From Pseudomonadota bacterium (GTDB lineage Bacteria > Pseudomonadota > Alphaproteobacteria > Rhizobiales > Beijerinckiaceae), in NCBI GenBank assembly GCA_023452965.1, contig JAEXUU010000165.1:1-7856 (forward strand): a stretch of 7,856 nt of DNA, in the 5' to 3' direction. The notes beneath the pieces are model-generated. The model ran no database searches. It saw only the letters and a list, made by a program, of their open reading frames with translations, and was not told the origin of the DNA. Positions 1 to 5,907 of this stretch are shown here, in pieces (the stretch's first letter is position 1; the number at the start of each line of letters is the position of its first letter). Both the position numbers and the translations under genes were made by a program.

Positions 1-879
1 GGCCATCGAGATGTCGTTGAAGAAGTCGATGACGCCGGCACGCTCCATGAAGGCGCCGAACAGGATGAACAGGAAGATGAAGGTGGCCGAGACGGCCGTC
101 GGCGTGGCGTAGAGGCCCTCGGTGCCGAAGGACATCTGCTCGATCACCTGTTCCAGGCTGTAGCCGCGATGGTCGAACGGTGCCGGCAGATAGCGGCCGA
201 ACAGGCAATAGGCCAGGAAGGTGCCGGCGACGAGTGGCAGGGCGATGCCCATGGCGCGCCAGACCAGCAGGAACAGCACGATCAGCGCCGCGATACCGAC
301 GACCATGTCGGCATGGGTCAGTTCGCCGGCCCGGTTCACCAGCTCGTTGTAGTTCCACCAGTGATAGAGGCCGAGCGAAAAGCCGACGATGCCGACCGCC
401 CACCAGAAGGCGCGGGCCGGCGGCGAGGTCTCGTCGGCATTGGCGAGCAGGCCGCAGGCGGTCAGGCAGAGGAAGCCGACATGGAGGGTGCGCAGCACCT
501 GGTTCGGCAGGGTGCCGGTGTAGAGCGTGACGAGCTCGAAGGCGCCAAACAAGGTGAGGAAGGCGAGGATCGCCTCGATGTTCGGGCGGCCGCGGGCGGC
601 GCCGAGCAGGATCCAGCCGAGCCAGAGCACGAAGGCGATCCGGATCGCCATGATCGGGGTCAGCCAGGAGATCGAGGGGACGATCCGGAAGTCGAGCGGG
701 ATGCCGAAGGCGGTGACGATCTGGAAGGCGGAGAAGGCAACGGCGATCCAGAACAGCAGGCGGCCTTTCCAGCCTTCGCCGAAGGTCGCCGGCAGGCCGT
801 GCTCGGGGTCGTAAGGAGCGGCCTGCGGGCTTCCGGCGACATCCGGTACGGCCAGGGGCCTGCTGTCCTGCGTGCTCAT
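1..879 (-). CDS. TRAP transporter permease, fused 4TM/12TM (DctQM-type) subunit of a TAXI system, 3' end outside window
   Basis: Inner-membrane permease that imports a small organic acid, captured by the TAXI binding protein, using an ion gradient. The frame is open from the ATG at 879 to the window edge, giving 293 residues; family members of this fused type are usually around 600-700 residues, so roughly the first 40-50% is present. After a polar N-terminus of about 38 residues, hydrophobic segments lie near residues 41-60, 74-93, 102-120, 130-146, 157-174 and 190-228. The segment near 264-283, with the stretch FILFGAFMERAG, resembles the start of the DctM-like large-subunit domain. The region near 236-260 (DHRGYSLEQVIEQM, then GLYATP) is typical of permeases paired with TAXI receptors. 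The Shine-Dalgarno is weak. It lies downstream of the TAXI gene on the same strand, behind an intrinsic terminator, so its expression probably depends on read-through. The substrate cannot be told from sequence. Family assignment is firm. Confidence 0.9.
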   Translation of the reverse strand, partial: MSTQDSRPLAVPDVAGSPQAAPYDPEHGLPATFGEGWKGRLLFWIAVAFSAFQIVTAFGIPLDFRIVPSISWLTPIMAIRIAFVLWLGWILLGAARGRPNIEAILAFLTLFGAFELVTLYTGTLPNQVLRTLHVGFLCLTACGLLANADETSPPARAFWWAVGIVGFSLGLYHWWNYNELVNRAGELTHADMVVGIAALIVLFLLVWRAMGIALPLVAGTFLAYCLFGRYLPAPFDHRGYSLEQVIEQMSFGTEGLYATPTAVSATFIFLFILFGAFMERAGVIDFFNDISMA

Positions 880-936
880 CGGCTGTTTCCCGCTCACCGC
901 CGCGCTCGTGGCGCGATCTTGCCTGTTCGTTCCGTC

Positions 937-967
937 AAAAAAGGCGAGGCCGGATGCCGGCCTCGCC
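937..967 (-). terminator. Intrinsic terminator between TAXI receptor gene and TRAP permease gene
   Basis: Read on the minus strand, a perfect 11-bp GC-rich stem (GGCGAGGCCGG at 943-953 paired with 957-967) encloses a 3-nt loop and is followed immediately by six T residues (937-942). It lies 23 bases after the stop codon of the TAXI receptor gene and 57 bases before the ATG of the permease gene. It therefore either ends the receptor transcript or attenuates it, letting only part of transcription reach the permease. Confidence 0.88.
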
Positions 968-990
968 TGGTTCGTCGCTGTCGTAGCGGC

Positions 991-1959
991 TCAGGAGCCG
1001 GCCTTCAGGCCCTTTTCCTTGAAATAGCGCGCCGCGCCGGGGTGCAGCGGCAGCGGCATGCCGTCGAGCGCGTTCTCGAGCTTGATCGAGCGCGCGGCCG
1101 CATGGGCGGCGGCGAGATCCGGCAGGTTCTCGAAGATGGCCTTGGTCATCTGGTAGACCGTCTCCTCCTTCATGCCTTCATGGGTCGCGAGGTAGTTGAC
1201 CACGGCGGCGGCCGGCACTGCGGCGGTCTGGCCGGTATAGGTGTTGGCGGGGATCGCGACCTTGACGAAGGGCGGGCCGGCCTTGTCGACGACGGCGGCC
1301 GGCACCTCGACCACTGTGATCTCGACCGAGGTCGCGAGATCGCGCAGCGAGGCGACGCCGAGGCCGGCCGATTGCAGCGTCGCGTCGAGCTGGCGGTTCT
1401 TCATCAGCTCGACGGATTCGGCGAAGGGCAGGTACTCGACCTTGCCGAGGTCCTTGTAGGACATGCCGGCGGCGGCGAGGATGGCGCGGGCGTTGAGCTC
1501 GGTGCCGGATTTCGGCGCGCCGACCGAGAGGCGCTTGCCCTTGAGGTCGGCGAGCGTCTTGATGCCGCTATCCTTCGAGGCGACGATCTGGATGTAGTTC
1601 GGATAGATCGCGGTGATGCCGCGCAGCTTCTTCAGCGGCGCCTTGAAGCCGGCTTCCTCGTCGCCCTTCCAGGCGGCATCGAGGGAATCGCCGAGGGTGA
1701 AGGCGATCTCGCCCTTGCCCTGCTGGAGCAGCTGCAGGTTTTCGACGGAGGCCTTGGTCGCCTGCACGGTCGGGCGGACATTCGGGACCTTCTCGCCATA
1801 GATCTTCGAGAGCGCGACGCCGAGCGGGTAGTAGACGCCGGAGGTGCCGCCGGTGAGGACGTTGATGAATTCCTGCGCGCGGGCGGCTCCCGGTGCGACG
1901 GCGATGGCGAAAGCGGTGGCGATACCGGCCAGGCTACGGCCGCTGAACAGCGTCTTCAT
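991..1959 (-). CDS. TAXI family TRAP transporter solute-binding protein
   Basis: Periplasmic receptor that binds the substrate and delivers it to the TRAP permease encoded next to it. The 322-residue product has the usual family length. A Sec signal peptide covers residues 1-28 (MKTLFSGRSL start, hydrophobic AIATAFAIAVAP-like core, ARA|QE cleavage). The mature N-terminus carries the family hallmark LTGGTSGVYYPLG (about 35-47), followed by KASVENLQLLQQGKGEIAFTLGD, the segment typical of TAXI receptors (IMP/GluR-like type II periplasmic binding fold). The start at 1959 is chosen because a strong Shine-Dalgarno (GGGAGG) lies just upstream and the signal peptide begins there; the longer frame opening at 2127 would place an unrelated basic stretch before the signal peptide. 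The stop is followed by the terminator at 937-967. Family certain; ligand unknown (characterised TAXI proteins often bind dicarboxylates or glutamate-like acids, which is only background here). Confidence 0.95.
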   Translation of the reverse strand: MKTLFSGRSLAGIATAFAIAVAPGAARAQEFINVLTGGTSGVYYPLGVALSKIYGEKVPNVRPTVQATKASVENLQLLQQGKGEIAFTLGDSLDAAWKGDEEAGFKAPLKKLRGITAIYPNYIQIVASKDSGIKTLADLKGKRLSVGAPKSGTELNARAILAAAGMSYKDLGKVEYLPFAESVELMKNRQLDATLQSAGLGVASLRDLATSVEITVVEVPAAVVDKAGPPFVKVAIPANTYTGQTAAVPAAAVVNYLATHEGMKEETVYQMTKAIFENLPDLAAAHAAARSIKLENALDGMPLPLHPGAARYFKEKGLKAGS

Positions 1960-2196
1960 GGTTCCTCCCGAAACGGTTCCCAGGCTTCTGCGAGCCGGGC
2001 TGCGACATTTGTAGGACGCTTGGCCGCGGAAAGGGAAGCCGGGCCAAAGGGCTAAGCCGCGTGAATGCCCGCTTGCGGCGCGATTTTCGCCCTGCTCCCG
2101 ACAGAATGAGGCGGAGATTGCCCTCACCGGCTGGACAGGCTAGCCGGGGCACACCATCTGCACGTCCGTCCCCAGCCGCCACGGAGCGCTTACCCG
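1960..2196. other. Divergent intergenic region between TAXI receptor gene and opgD
   Basis: This 237-bp spacer must hold the promoters of two divergent genes. I see no convincing operator or long inverted repeat. On the minus strand a TACAAA hexamer (2008-2013) could be a -10 element for the TAXI gene, but the matching -35 is poor. On the plus strand TTGCCC (2118-2123) has no good -10 at the right distance. The frames open through this stretch show no recognisable protein and are products of high GC content. Confidence 0.5.
1963..1968 (-). promoter_or_regulatory. Shine-Dalgarno of the TAXI receptor gene
   Basis: On the minus strand GGGAGG is followed by three bases and then the ATG at 1959. 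Spacing is short, but it is the only strong site near an in-frame start. It decides against the upstream in-frame ATG at 2127, which would add 56 residues before an evident signal peptide. Confidence 0.7.
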
Positions 2197-3819
2197 ATGC
2201 CTTCGCAGAAGCCGAACCCGCCTTCGATCGACCGTCGCCTGCTCCTGTCGGGGGCGGCTGGAACGGCCGCTCTGGCAGCGCTCGGCTTCGCGCCCAAGGC
2301 GCTGGCGCAGCAGGGGCTGAAGCTCGCCGCCGCCGAGGCGTTCAGCTTCGAGGGGCTGAAGGCGCGGGCTCGCGATCTCGCCGGCAAGCCTTATGTGGCC
2401 CCGCCCAATCCCAAGCCCGACGTGCTGGAAAGGATCGACTACGACGCCCATGGCAAGATCAGGTTCAAGCCGGAGCTGGCGCTATGGGCGAACGGCCCCT
2501 CGCCCTGGCCGGTGACCTTCTTCCATCTCGGCCGCTATTTCCAGAAGCCGGTGCGCATGCATGTCCTCGAAGACGGCAAGGCGCGCGAGATCGTCTATGA
2601 CGAGAGCTATTTCGAGATGCCGGCCGATTCCCCGGCGAAGCAATTGCCGCTGGGTGCCGGCTTTGCCGGTTTCCGTTTCCAGGAAAGCCGCTCGGGCCAT
2701 CCCGGCCGCAAGGGCGAGAAGCTCGACTGGCAGAAGAACGACTGGGTCGCCTTCCTGGGCGCCTCCTATTTCCGCGCCATCGGCGAGCTCTACCAGTACG
2801 GGCTCTCGGCGCGCGGCCTCGCCATCGACCCGGCTGTCGCCGGCAGGGCGGAGGAGTTCCCGGACTTCACCCATATCTGGCTCGAGACGCCTGCGGCGGC
2901 CGCCGAACAGGTCGTCGTCTACGCGCTGCTCTCCGGCCCCAGCGTCGCCGGTGCCTTCCGCTTCCGCATGCACCGCGGCAAAGGTGTGGTGATGGAGATC
3001 GAGCAGGAGCTGCATCTGCGCAAGGATGTCGAGCGCCTCGGCATCGCACCGCTCACCTCGATGTACTGGTATTCCGAGAAGGCCAAGGCGACGGCCGTCG
3101 ACTGGCGGCCCGAAGTGCATGATTCCGACGGGCTCGCCCTGTGGACCGGCAGTGGCGAGCGGGCCTGGCGCCCGCTGAACAACCCCCGCCGGACGATCGC
3201 CTCGGCCTTTGTCGACGAGAATCCGCGCGGCTTCGGGCTGATGCAGCGCGACCGCGAGTTCGGCCATTACATGGACGGCGTGTTCTACGAGCGCCGGCCC
3301 AGCCTCTGGATCGAGACCATCGGCAACTGGGGCAAGGGCTCGGTGCAGCTGATCGAGATCCCGACCGATGATGAGATCCACGACAACATCGTGGCGATGT
3401 GGGTGCCGCAGGCACCTGCCAAGGCGGGCAACGCCTACAGCTTCCAGTATCGCCTGCACTGGCTCGCCGACGAGCCCTTCCCCTCGCTGCTCGGCCGCGT
3501 CGTCGCGACGCGGATGGGCAATGGCGGCCAGCCCGGCACGGTGAGGCCGAAGGGCGTGCGCAAGTTCATGGTCGAGTTCAAGGGCCCGGCGCTCGAGTCG
3601 ATCCCGTTCGGGGTCAAGCCGGAGGTCGTGCTCTCCAGCTCGCGCGGCAGCTTCTCCTACATCTTCGCCGAGGCGGTGCCGAACGATGTCCCCGGTCATT
3701 GGCGGGCCCAGTTCGACCTGACGGTGGAGGGGACCGATCCGGTCGAGATGCGCTGCTTCCTGCGTGGCGGCGACAAGGTGCTGACCGAGACCTGGATGTA
3801 TCAGTACCTGCCGGGCTGA
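2197..3819 (+). CDS. opgD: Periplasmic glucan biosynthesis protein, OpgD/OpgG (MdoD/MdoG) family, Tat-exported
   Basis: Periplasmic protein of the MdoG family (COG3131), involved in making or shaping osmoregulated periplasmic glucans. The 540-residue length is closer to E. coli OpgD (about 550) than OpgG (about 510). As in OpgD, the N-terminus is a twin-arginine signal (DRRLLLSG at 12-19, hydrophobic to about 35, ALA|QQ cleavage near 37/38). The family body is evident: FSFEGLKARARDLAGKPY (49-66), LGASYFRAIGELYQYGLSARGLAI (187-210), FPDFTHIWLE, EVHDSDGL (306-313), RGFGLMQRDREFGHYMD (344-360), ETIGNWGKGSVQLIEIPTDDEIHDNIVAMW (373-402) and a C-terminal beta-rich domain from about 435. E. coli OpgD is reported to be a beta-1,2-glucanase (GH186) using aspartates. 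The Asp clusters at 309/311 and 391-396 are likely places for them, but I cannot align the residues here. The start has GGAG (2183-2186) 10 bases upstream. No opgH glucosyltransferase is adjacent, which is unlike opgGH operons. Confidence 0.93.
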   Translation: MPSQKPNPPSIDRRLLLSGAAGTAALAALGFAPKALAQQGLKLAAAEAFSFEGLKARARDLAGKPYVAPPNPKPDVLERIDYDAHGKIRFKPELALWANGPSPWPVTFFHLGRYFQKPVRMHVLEDGKAREIVYDESYFEMPADSPAKQLPLGAGFAGFRFQESRSGHPGRKGEKLDWQKNDWVAFLGASYFRAIGELYQYGLSARGLAIDPAVAGRAEEFPDFTHIWLETPAAAAEQVVVYALLSGPSVAGAFRFRMHRGKGVVMEIEQELHLRKDVERLGIAPLTSMYWYSEKAKATAVDWRPEVHDSDGLALWTGSGERAWRPLNNPRRTIASAFVDENPRGFGLMQRDREFGHYMDGVFYERRPSLWIETIGNWGKGSVQLIEIPTDDEIHDNIVAMWVPQAPAKAGNAYSFQYRLHWLADEPFPSLLGRVVATRMGNGGQPGTVRPKGVRKFMVEFKGPALESIPFGVKPEVVLSSSRGSFSYIFAEAVPNDVPGHWRAQFDLTVEGTDPVEMRCFLRGGDKVLTETWMYQYLPG

Positions 3820-3831
3820 TACCGACGTCGC

Positions 3832-4095
3832 TTAGCCCTCGAGCTGGCGCTTTTGGATGCGCTCGACGGAGACGAACAAGGTGTTGGCAGCGCCGGGTTC
3901 GATGCAGAACACGTCGAAGCTTGGTGCCTGTGGATCGTCGGCCGGCATGTGCAGGGTCGCGGAGCCCTTGCGGCCCGCAAAGGCCAGGATCCGGAAGCTC
4001 AACCCGTCGGGCAGGGCGATCTCGACGGCGTCCGCCGCGATTTCGGTCGCGACGCCGTCGCGTATCGTCCTGAAGCTCACCCGTTCGGTACTCAC
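3832..4095 (-). CDS. Small protein of unknown function (87 aa)
   Basis: I do not recognise a family. The GTG start at 4095 is preferred because GGAG (4103-4106) lies 7 bases upstream on this strand, giving 87 residues beginning MSTERVSFRT. The longer frame opening at 4209 would overlap the start codon of the divergent gene and add a basic, low-complexity leader. The product is soluble-looking, has no signal peptide or membrane segment, and appears to be beta-rich: alternating hydrophobic stretches EIALPDGLSFRILAFAG (25-41), SATLHM (45-50), SFDVFCIEP (59-67) and NTLFVSVERI (71-80), with a single Cys at 64. It converges on opgD (12 bases between stop codons, no hairpin seen) and diverges from the DUF2161-type gene across a 112-bp spacer that shows no clear operator. 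Confidence 0.65.
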   Translation of the reverse strand: MSTERVSFRTIRDGVATEIAADAVEIALPDGLSFRILAFAGRKGSATLHMPADDPQAPSFDVFCIEPGAANTLFVSVERIQKRQLEG

Positions 4096-4102
4096 TGACC
4101 CA

Positions 4103-4106
4103 CTCC
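4103..4106 (-). promoter_or_regulatory. Shine-Dalgarno deciding the GTG start at 4095
   Basis: GGAG on the minus strand is followed by 7 bases and GTG. No comparable site precedes the ATG at 4209, so the shorter protein is favoured. Confidence 0.5.
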
Positions 4107-4197
4107 GGTTCGGTTGCAAGGACCTCGGGCCGGTGATCCGCGTTGGCGTTTTCCTCTCGGAAACCAATCGCGCGGCATATCGGATCATCCGCTGGTC

Positions 4198-4203
4198 AGG
4201 AGG
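4198..4203 (+). promoter_or_regulatory. Shine-Dalgarno of the DUF2161-type gene
   Basis: AGGAGG lies 4 bases before the ATG at 4208. It fixes the start against upstream in-frame ATGs in a frame that extends back to 3857. Confidence 0.75.
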
Positions 4204-4207
4204 CTGC

Positions 4208-4909
4208 ATGGAAACGTCTCTCTACCTCCCGGTCAAACGCTTCCTGGAAGAGCTGGGCTATTGCGTGAAGGGCGAGGTCGGCAATTGCGACCTCGTCGCG
4301 CTGCATGGCGAGGATCCGCCGGTCGTCGTGATCGGCGAACTCAAGCTCAGCTTCAATCTCGAACTCGTCCTGCAGGGCGTCGACCGGATGAGCGCCGGCG
4401 ACGAGATCTGGCTCGCCGCGCAGCTCTCCGCCAGGGGCAAGGGGCGCGAGAGCGACCCCCGCTACCGGAATCTCTGCCGGCGCCTCGGCTTCGGCCTGCT
4501 CGGCGTCGGCCGGATGGGCGAGGTCGAGGTGTTGGTCTCCCCCGCGGCGCCGACGCCCCGCAAGGACCCGCGCCGGCGCTCGCGCCTGGTCGACGAGCAC
4601 AAGCGCCGCAAGGGCGATCCGGCCGCCGGCGGCAGCACGCGCAAGCCGATCATGACCGCCTATCGCCAGCAGGCGCTGGCCTGCGCCGCGGCGATGACGG
4701 AGGCGCCGCGCCGGCCGCGCGACCTCAAGCCTTCCTGCCCCGATGCGCAGAAGATCCTGCACCGCAACGTCTATGGCTGGTTCGAGCGCGCCGAGCGCGG
4801 CCTTTATGCGTTGACGCCGACGGGGCGCAACGCGGTCGCGGCCTGGCTGGCGCCGTCGGTCGCTATGGCTATGGAGCCGGAGCGCGAGCCCGCCGAGGCC
4901 CTCGCGTGA
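4208..4909 (+). CDS. DUF2161-type protein with PD-(D/E)XK nuclease-like motif
   Basis: Conserved alphaproteobacterial protein that I place in the DUF2161 (COG5482) group of putative PD-(D/E)XK-type phosphodiesterases; no function is known to me. The 233 residues begin with a helix containing LYLPVKRFLEELGY, then KGEVGNCDLVALHG (21-34) and VVVIGELKLSFNLELVLQGVDR (39-60). Glu23, Asp28 and the Glu44-Leu-Lys46 pair fit the D...ExK catalytic pattern of this fold. A very basic linker (about 117-137, PRKDPRRRSR then HKRRKGD) leads to a C-terminal half (150-215) with QQALACAAAM, RPRDLKP, QKILHRNVYGWFERAERGLYALTPTGR, which looks like a winged helix. That suggests DNA contact, by inference. The start is set by a perfect AGGAGG (4198-4203), 4 bases before the ATG. 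The frame is open 117 codons upstream but that part is antisense to the neighbour. No partner gene is apparent. Confidence 0.82.
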   Translation: METSLYLPVKRFLEELGYCVKGEVGNCDLVALHGEDPPVVVIGELKLSFNLELVLQGVDRMSAGDEIWLAAQLSARGKGRESDPRYRNLCRRLGFGLLGVGRMGEVEVLVSPAAPTPRKDPRRRSRLVDEHKRRKGDPAAGGSTRKPIMTAYRQQALACAAAMTEAPRRPRDLKPSCPDAQKILHRNVYGWFERAERGLYALTPTGRNAVAAWLAPSVAMAMEPEREPAEALA

Positions 4910-4947
4910 GATCCTGTCGATGAGCTGCGGGCCGGCCCTCGGCGCGC

Positions 4948-4976
4948 TTGCCATCGATCTGGCGTAACATTATATC
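4948..4976 (+). promoter_or_regulatory. Predicted sigma70-type promoter of the small ORF-znuC-znuB unit
   Basis: TTGCCA (4948-4953, 5 of 6 to TTGACA) and TATATC (4971-4976, 4 of 6 to TATAAT) are separated by exactly 17 bases. Counting from the -10 element, transcription should start near 4983-4984, that is, on or one base before the A of the ATG at 4984. The Zur-like box at 4961-4981 covers the -10 element, so bound repressor would block RNA polymerase. Confidence 0.55.
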
Positions 4977-4981
4977 ATTCC
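4961..4981 (+). promoter_or_regulatory. Zur-like operator 1 (upstream of small ORF-znuCB)
   Basis: An AT-rich island, GTAACATTATATCATTCC (4964-4981), stands out in a GC-rich background and lies directly before a zinc-uptake gene set. Its reverse complement matches the second box at 6897 at 14 of 18 core positions (shared pattern G.AATG.TATA.TGTT.C) and resembles the alphaproteobacterial Zur pattern ATGTTATA-N-TATAACAT as I remember it. The dyad symmetry of this copy is poor. It overlaps the predicted -10 element, as expected for zinc-dependent repression. Confidence 0.65.
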
Positions 4982-4983
4982 TT

Positions 4984-5127
4984 ATGGCCCACGCGCATTC
5001 CCATCGCCATCCTGTTTCGGAGAGTCCCGGCTGGTCGCTTCTGCGGCTGTCGGCTGCGGGCAGGCTCGGCCTGGCGCTCGCTGCGATCGTGGTGCTCTGG
5101 GCGGCGACGCTCGCCGTCATCGCGTGA
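4984..5127 (+). CDS. Small histidine-rich single-pass membrane protein, first gene of the znuCB unit (candidate)
   Basis: A 47-codon frame that begins right after the Zur-like box. The protein starts MAHAHSHRHP, with His at residues 3, 5, 7 and 9, a spacing suited to metal binding. A polar stretch follows (VSESPGWSLLRLS), then Arg27 and one membrane segment from about Leu28 to Ile46, ending at Ala47. The expected topology is a cytoplasmic His-rich tail with a C-terminal membrane helix. Its TGA overlaps the GTG of znuC in the sequence GTGA, a usual arrangement for translational coupling. There is no Shine-Dalgarno; the predicted transcription start coincides with the ATG, so a leaderless mRNA is likely. 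I recognise no family. A role as a zinc-handling accessory of ZnuBC is inference from position and histidines. It could instead be a leader peptide that opens znuC for translation, or non-coding. Confidence 0.6.
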   Translation: MAHAHSHRHPVSESPGWSLLRLSAAGRLGLALAAIVVLWAATLAVIA

Positions 5128-5867
5128 AGAGTAACGCCGTCATGCCCGCCATCCGCCTCACCGATCTGACGCTCGGCTATGACCGGCATCCGGCCGTGCA
5201 TCATGTCTCGGGCGAGATCGCGCAGGGTAGCCTGACCGCGATCGTCGGCCCCAACGGCGCCGGCAAGTCGACTTTGCTCAAGGGCATCGCCGGGGCGCTA
5301 TCGCCGCTCGGCGGCGCGATCGCGCTGCAGAAGGGCCAGCGCCTCGCCTATCTGCCGCAATCGGCCGAGCTCGACCGCTCTTTCCCGATCCATGTCTATG
5401 ATCTCGTCGCCATGGGGCTGTGGACCAGTGCCGGCATTTTCGGCCGCATCGGTCTTGGCCAGCGGGCCAGGATCGAGGCGGCGATTGCGGCCGTCGGCCT
5501 GACCGGCTTCGAGCGCCGCAGCATCGGCACCTTGTCGGGCGGGCAGATGCAGCGCGCCTTGTTCGCGCGCCTCCTGCTGCAGGATGCCGACCTGATCCTG
5601 CTCGACGAGCCTTTCACCGCGATCGATGCCCGCACCACCGCCGATCTGCTGGAGCTGGTGCAGCGCTGGCATGGCGAGAAGCGCACGGTCGTCGCCGTGC
5701 TGCACGATATCGAGACGGTGAAGCGCGCCTTCCCGCAGACCCTGCTGCTGGCGCGCGAGACCGTCGCCTGGGGGCAGACCGGCGAGGTGCTGACCGCCGG
5801 CAACCTGCTCAAGGCGCGCCACATGGTCGAGGCCTTCGACAGCCATGCGCCGGCCTGCGCGGCGTAG
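5124..5867 (+). CDS. znuC: Zinc ABC transporter ATP-binding protein ZnuC
   Basis: Cytoplasmic ATPase that powers zinc import by ZnuB. The 247-residue product has all ABC motifs: Walker A GPNGAGKST (42-50), Q-loop Gln79 in YLPQS, signature LSGGQ (137-141), Walker B LILLDEP (157-163) and H-loop His194 in VLHD. The stretch FPIHVYDLVAMGLW (87-100) and a length near the E. coli protein (about 250) fit the manganese/zinc/iron chelate subfamily, and the neighbours znuB and znuA fix zinc as the probable substrate. The GTG at 5124 is given as start because it overlaps the TGA of the upstream small ORF by 4 bases. The ATG at 5142 (product MPAIRLTDL, 241 residues) is an equal candidate and has a weak GAAGAG 10 bases before it. 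The gene is expected to be zinc-repressed from the promoter at 4948. A palindromic repeat follows before znuB. Confidence 0.93.
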   Translation: MKSNAVMPAIRLTDLTLGYDRHPAVHHVSGEIAQGSLTAIVGPNGAGKSTLLKGIAGALSPLGGAIALQKGQRLAYLPQSAELDRSFPIHVYDLVAMGLWTSAGIFGRIGLGQRARIEAAIAAVGLTGFERRSIGTLSGGQMQRALFARLLLQDADLILLDEPFTAIDARTTADLLELVQRWHGEKRTVVAVLHDIETVKRAFPQTLLLARETVAWGQTGEVLTAGNLLKARHMVEAFDSHAPACAA

Positions 5868-5907
5868 GCTTTCGGCATCTCCTTCTTGATCGAGACACTC
5901 TGACCGG

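Noticed and set aside
169..2055. Long plus-strand frame (628 codons) opposite the TRAP/TAXI genes
   Set aside because: Low-complexity Arg/Gly/Ala/Asp/Glu-rich translation with no domain, fully antisense to two well-recognised genes; a product of high GC content.
2482..3699. Long minus-strand frame (405 codons) antisense to opgD
   Set aside because: Composition is typical of GC-driven shadow frames, with no motif and no Shine-Dalgarno; the opgD strand has clear family homology.
4150..4163. Small inverted repeat TTTCC-TCTC-GGAAA in the 4096-4207 divergent spacer
   Set aside because: Only 5-bp arms, not tied to a promoter or T tract; too likely by chance.
4096..4209. Extension of the small minus-strand gene to an ATG at 4209
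   Set aside because: It would overlap the start codon of the divergent gene, lacks a ribosome site and adds a basic non-conserved-looking leader; the GTG at 4095 has a proper GGAG.
4984..5127. 47-aa frame as a CbtB-type cobalt transporter subunit
   Set aside because: CbtB proteins, as I recall them, are longer and carry their histidines near the C-terminus after the membrane helix; here they are at the N-terminus and the neighbours are zinc genes.
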